In this document: positions 6,626 to 8,089 of the stretch, in pieces | How the letters are laid out: the number at the start of each line of letters is the position of its first letter | Position numbering within the stretch: the stretch's first letter is position 1 | Assembly: GCA_020252865.1 (NCBI GenBank) | Contig: JADCCH010000383.1 | Span: 1-8,089, forward strand | Source of the DNA: Methylobacterium sp. | Lineage (GTDB): Bacteria > Pseudomonadota > Alphaproteobacteria > Rhizobiales > Beijerinckiaceae | Length of the DNA stretch: 8,089 nucleotides | Direction of reading: 5' to 3' | Notes under the pieces: generated by a model | Told to the model about the DNA's origin: nothing | Seen by the model: the letters and a program-made list of their open reading frames with translations, nothing else | The model's database searches: none | Program-made: the position numbers and the translations under genes

Positions 6626-6710
6626 CGTCCTTGCGAGAAGCGAAGGGCCGAAGCAATCCGGAAAACCGGGTGGATTGCCGCGTCGGGCTCTCGCCCTCCT
6701 CGCAATGACG
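6626..6710. repeat. Palindromic intergenic repeat between gatC and gatA
   Basis: The left arm (from 6626: CGTCCTTGCGAGAAGCGAAG, then CCGAAGCAATCC) and the right arm, read on the other strand from 6710 (CGTCATTGCGAGGAGGGCGA, then GGCAATCC), are imperfect reverse complements. The centre is an exact CCGG-AAAA-CCGG (6658-6669). The unit resembles, from memory, a dispersed palindrome common in Bradyrhizobiaceae and relatives, built around a TTGCGAGGAGCGAAGC core and GCAATCC. It ends one base before the gatC stop codon (6712-6714), so it would be transcribed and fold within a gatC-gatA message. Copy number in this genome cannot be seen here. Confidence 0.75.
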
Positions 6711-6711
6711 G

Positions 6712-6999
6712 CTACTCGACCACTTTCGGCACGAGGAAATAATGGTCCTCGCTCTGCGGGGCATTCCTTGTCACGCGTTCTGCCTCGCCACCGGCCGTCA
6801 CCACATCCTCGCGCATCTTCAGCGCCATGGGGGTGACGGAGGTCATGGGTTCCACACCCTCGACATTCACCTCACCCAGTTGCTCCACGAAGCCGAGAAT
6901 AGCGTTGATCTCGCCCTGCATGGCCGGAACATCGGCTTCGGGCAGGGCAATCCGCGCGAGGCGCGCGATGCGGCGGACGGTGGCGGCATCAACGGACAT
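6712..6999 (-). CDS. gatC: Aspartyl/glutamyl-tRNA amidotransferase subunit C
   Basis: The 95-residue product has the standard GatC length. GatC wraps around the GatA-GatB interface and stabilises the amidotransferase complex; it has no catalytic residues of its own. Family features are the opening [19 protein letters not shown], the helix [19 protein letters not shown], and the C-terminal segment [18 protein letters not shown], whose FxVPKV ending is characteristic. The frame is open further upstream to 7074, but those 25 extra residues are Cys/Ser-rich and unlike any GatC, so the ATG at 6999 is chosen. No clear ribosome binding site is visible before it. It precedes gatA on the same strand and the two are probably co-transcribed in spite of the repeat between them. 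The stop codon is TAG, one base from the repeat. Confidence 0.95.
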   Translation of the reverse strand: MSVDAATVRRIARLARIALPEADVPAMQGEINAILGFVEQLGEVNVEGVEPMTSVTPMALKMREDVVTAGGEAERVTRNAPQSEDHYFLVPKVVE

Positions 7000-7060
7000 G
7001 GGCAACCCGTGGCAGGAGCAGGAAATGGAACCGGAACAGCCTCGGCTCATAGAGCGACAT

Positions 7061-7089
7061 GCGCGGGGAAACAACCGTTTCGCCCGCGC
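7061..7089. other. Strong hairpin between the hydrolase gene and gatC
   Basis: GCGCGGG (7061-7067) pairs with CCCGCGC (7083-7089), and GAAAC (7068-7072) with GTTTC (7077-7081), leaving a single bulged G (7082) and a 4-base AACC loop. It lies in the 107-base gap after the hydrolase stop codon. Neither strand has a proper T-tract, so an efficient intrinsic terminator is doubtful; a stability or processing element of the mRNA is equally possible. Confidence 0.55.
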
Positions 7090-7106
7090 TTCCGCTGATT
7101 TTCAGT

Positions 7107-7862
7107 TCAGCCGATCGGGAAGGTGATGGTCTCATGTGGCGCAAGCTCCAGCAGGATAGCGGCCATCGGGCCGAGTTCGCGCCTGAACTCCTCCACCGTG
7201 CCGGTGAGCGCGCCGAAGGTGCGGAAATGGCAGGGAATGACGCCCTTCGCCTTGGGGAAGAACCGGCGCACCGCGTGTGCGGCCGTCGCGGCCCCCATGG
7301 TGAAGCGGTCGCCGATCGGCGCGATGACGATATCCGGCTGGTGCAGTTCGGCAATCAGCGCCATATCCGCGAAGATATCGGTATCGCCCATGTGATAGAT
7401 GACCGGCGCGTCGTGAATGGAGATGATCGCGCCGTTTGCAGAGCCCAAAGTCTGGAACACGCCGTTCTCGAACACGCCCGAGGAATGGTCGGCGCGCACG
7501 AGGCGGATCGACACGCCATTGTGCTCGATACGCCCCCCGGCATTCATCAGTTCGAGGTTCAGGGCCTTGCCGGTCTTGCGCTTTTCCCATTTGTCCTCGA
7601 GCCATTGCCCGAGATCCCAGTTGCAGAAGACGGTCGCGCCGGTCTTCTCGGCAATCGCGAGGGTATCGCCGATATGGTCCATATGGCCATGGGTGATGAC
7701 GACATCCGTCACGCCCGCGAGCGCGGCTTCCATCTTTTCGGAGAAAGTGCCCCGGCCCTCGCCTTCGAAGACCGGATTGCCGGAGAGAAACGGATCGACC
7801 AGCACCTTGCGCCCCGCGCTTTCGAAGCCGAAGGCGGAATGTCCAAACCACGTGATCTTCAT
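7107..7862 (-). CDS. UlaG-like metal-dependent hydrolase (UPF0173 family, metallo-beta-lactamase fold)
   Basis: The 251-residue product matches the UPF0173 / UlaG-like branch of the metallo-beta-lactamase fold in length and motifs. Visible are the opening MKITWFGHSAFGFE (H8), LVDPFLSGNP, the metal-binding motif THGHMDHIGD (H58, H60, D62, H63), H126 in RADHSSG, D160 in HMGDTDIF and H212 in IPCHF, so a two-metal site looks complete. No signal peptide or membrane segment is seen; it should be cytoplasmic. The family is related to L-ascorbate-6-phosphate lactonase, but most UPF0173 members have no proven substrate and there are no sugar-transport genes nearby, so I give no specific function. The ATG at 7862 is supported by a GGAGG 8 bases upstream. 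It is upstream of gatC on the same strand, with a 107-base gap containing a hairpin, so co-transcription is possible but unproven. Confidence 0.9.
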   Translation of the reverse strand: MKITWFGHSAFGFESAGRKVLVDPFLSGNPVFEGEGRGTFSEKMEAALAGVTDVVITHGHMDHIGDTLAIAEKTGATVFCNWDLGQWLEDKWEKRKTGKALNLELMNAGGRIEHNGVSIRLVRADHSSGVFENGVFQTLGSANGAIISIHDAPVIYHMGDTDIFADMALIAELHQPDIVIAPIGDRFTMGAATAAHAVRRFFPKAKGVIPCHFRTFGALTGTVEEFRRELGPMAAILLELAPHETITFPIG

Positions 7863-7870
7863 GAGAATAT

Positions 7871-7875
7871 CCTCC
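7871..7875 (-). promoter_or_regulatory. Ribosome binding site of the hydrolase gene
   Basis: GGAGG on the minus strand, 8 bases before the ATG at 7862. It is the clearest Shine-Dalgarno sequence in the window and fixes the start of this gene against the longer open frame in another register. Confidence 0.8.
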
Positions 7876-7906
7876 AGGCGTTGCGGGCTGTCTTTTCTGA
7901 CTTAAA

Positions 7907-7951
7907 GCATTTTCAAGCGAAGTGGGCACGGTTCGCGTGAAGAAAATGCGA
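7907..7951. repeat. Palindromic repeat, copy 1
   Basis: The outer arms GCATTTTC (7907-7914) and GAAAATGC (7942-7949) are exact reverse complements; inside them GCGAA pairs with TTCGC. The unit, with its GCGAAGTGGGCAC core and GTTCGCGTGAAGAAAATGCG end, resembles from memory a dispersed element frequent between genes of Rhizobiales. It lies about 45 bases upstream of the hydrolase start codon. Relative to copy 2 it lacks one C in the GGCAC(C)GG core. Confidence 0.8.
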
Positions 7952-7966
7952 CCAGACAAAAAAGAA

Positions 7967-8034
7967 GCATTTTCAAGCGAAGCATGTCCCCGTGAAGGCG
8001 GGGATGGGCACCGGTTCGCATGAAGAAAATGCGA
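7967..8034. repeat. Palindromic repeat, copy 2, with a nested hairpin insert
   Basis: This has the same arms as copy 1, GCATTTTC (7967-7974) and GAAAATGC (8025-8032), in the same orientation, and starts 60 bases after the first copy. After GCGAAG it carries 22 additional bases (7983-8004), themselves a small hairpin: TCCCCG and CGGGGA around TGAAGG. The remainder (TGGGCACCGGTTCGC, then TGAAGAAAATGCGAC) returns to the copy 1 sequence. Confidence 0.8.
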
Positions 8035-8089
8035 CAACGAACAAAAACAGAGAACATCCGATCTCATTCATTCAGATCGAATTTCGCTC
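8035..8089. other. Right-edge sequence with a short inverted repeat
   Basis: No gene start or end is recognisable. An A-rich stretch (ACAAAAACA) resembles the ACAAAAAA tail after copy 1, so the repeat unit may extend into here. CGATCT (8059-8064) and AGATCG (8074-8079) are exact reverse complements with a 9-base spacer, CATTCATTC. It may belong to the repeat or to the neighbouring gene's promoter. Confidence 0.35.

Noticed and set aside
7059..7940. A 293-codon plus-strand open frame antisense to the hydrolase gene
   Set aside because: No motifs and it runs into the palindromic repeat; the minus-strand gene has intact catalytic motifs and a GGAGG site.
7907..8034. CRISPR array
   Set aside because: Only two units, strongly self-complementary, with no regular unique spacers and no cas genes nearby.
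7132..8067. A 311-codon minus-strand frame through the repeats and out of register with the hydrolase
   Set aside because: It crosses two non-coding palindromes and is Arg/His-rich in the overlap, typical of a shifted reading of a real gene.

Overview
The window looks like chromosomal housekeeping DNA from a GC-rich alphaproteobacterium, most likely of the order Hyphomicrobiales (Rhizobiales). The evidence is the style of the encoded proteins (RNase E opening MTTRMLIDSSHPEETR, PBP1A and amidase types), the penicillin-binding protein / amidase / rne gene order, a GatCAB amidotransferase, and two kinds of intergenic palindrome that resemble dispersed Rhizobiales repeats. I cannot name the genus. 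No phage, insertion sequence, CRISPR array, tRNA or rRNA is visible.

Layout. Bases 1-243 (minus) hold the first 81 codons of a class A penicillin-binding protein (mrcA), running off the left edge. A 250-base gap with a stem-loop that could terminate on both strands separates it from an N-acetylmuramoyl-L-alanine amidase of the AmiC type (494-1756, minus). A 550-base gap then divides the divergent amidase and ribonuclease E genes; it holds a perfect inverted repeat on the amidase side and a long, hairpin-rich leader on the rne side. The rne gene fills 2307-4946 (plus) and ends at a strong bidirectional terminator shared with the convergent gatA (5066-6580, minus). gatC (6712-6999, minus) lies upstream of gatA, with a palindromic repeat filling the space between them. 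A UlaG-like metal-dependent hydrolase (7107-7862, minus) lies upstream of gatC. The right edge (7863-8089) has two tandem copies of a second palindromic repeat, the second copy carrying a nested hairpin.

How the genes work together. PBP1A and the amidase build and trim peptidoglycan and are read in the same direction. RNase E is the central mRNA-decay endonuclease; its C-terminal GWW motif suggests a degradosome that includes polynucleotide phosphorylase. GatC and GatA are two of the three subunits of the amidotransferase that makes Gln-tRNA(Gln) (and often Asn-tRNA(Asn)); gatB is not in the window.

I did not find an obviously new multi-gene system. The observations most worth a second look are regulatory or structural: a terminator-like hairpin inside the rne leader, a large low-complexity insertion in the RNase E S1 domain, an extended loop in GatA next to its catalytic serines, and the two palindromic repeat families.
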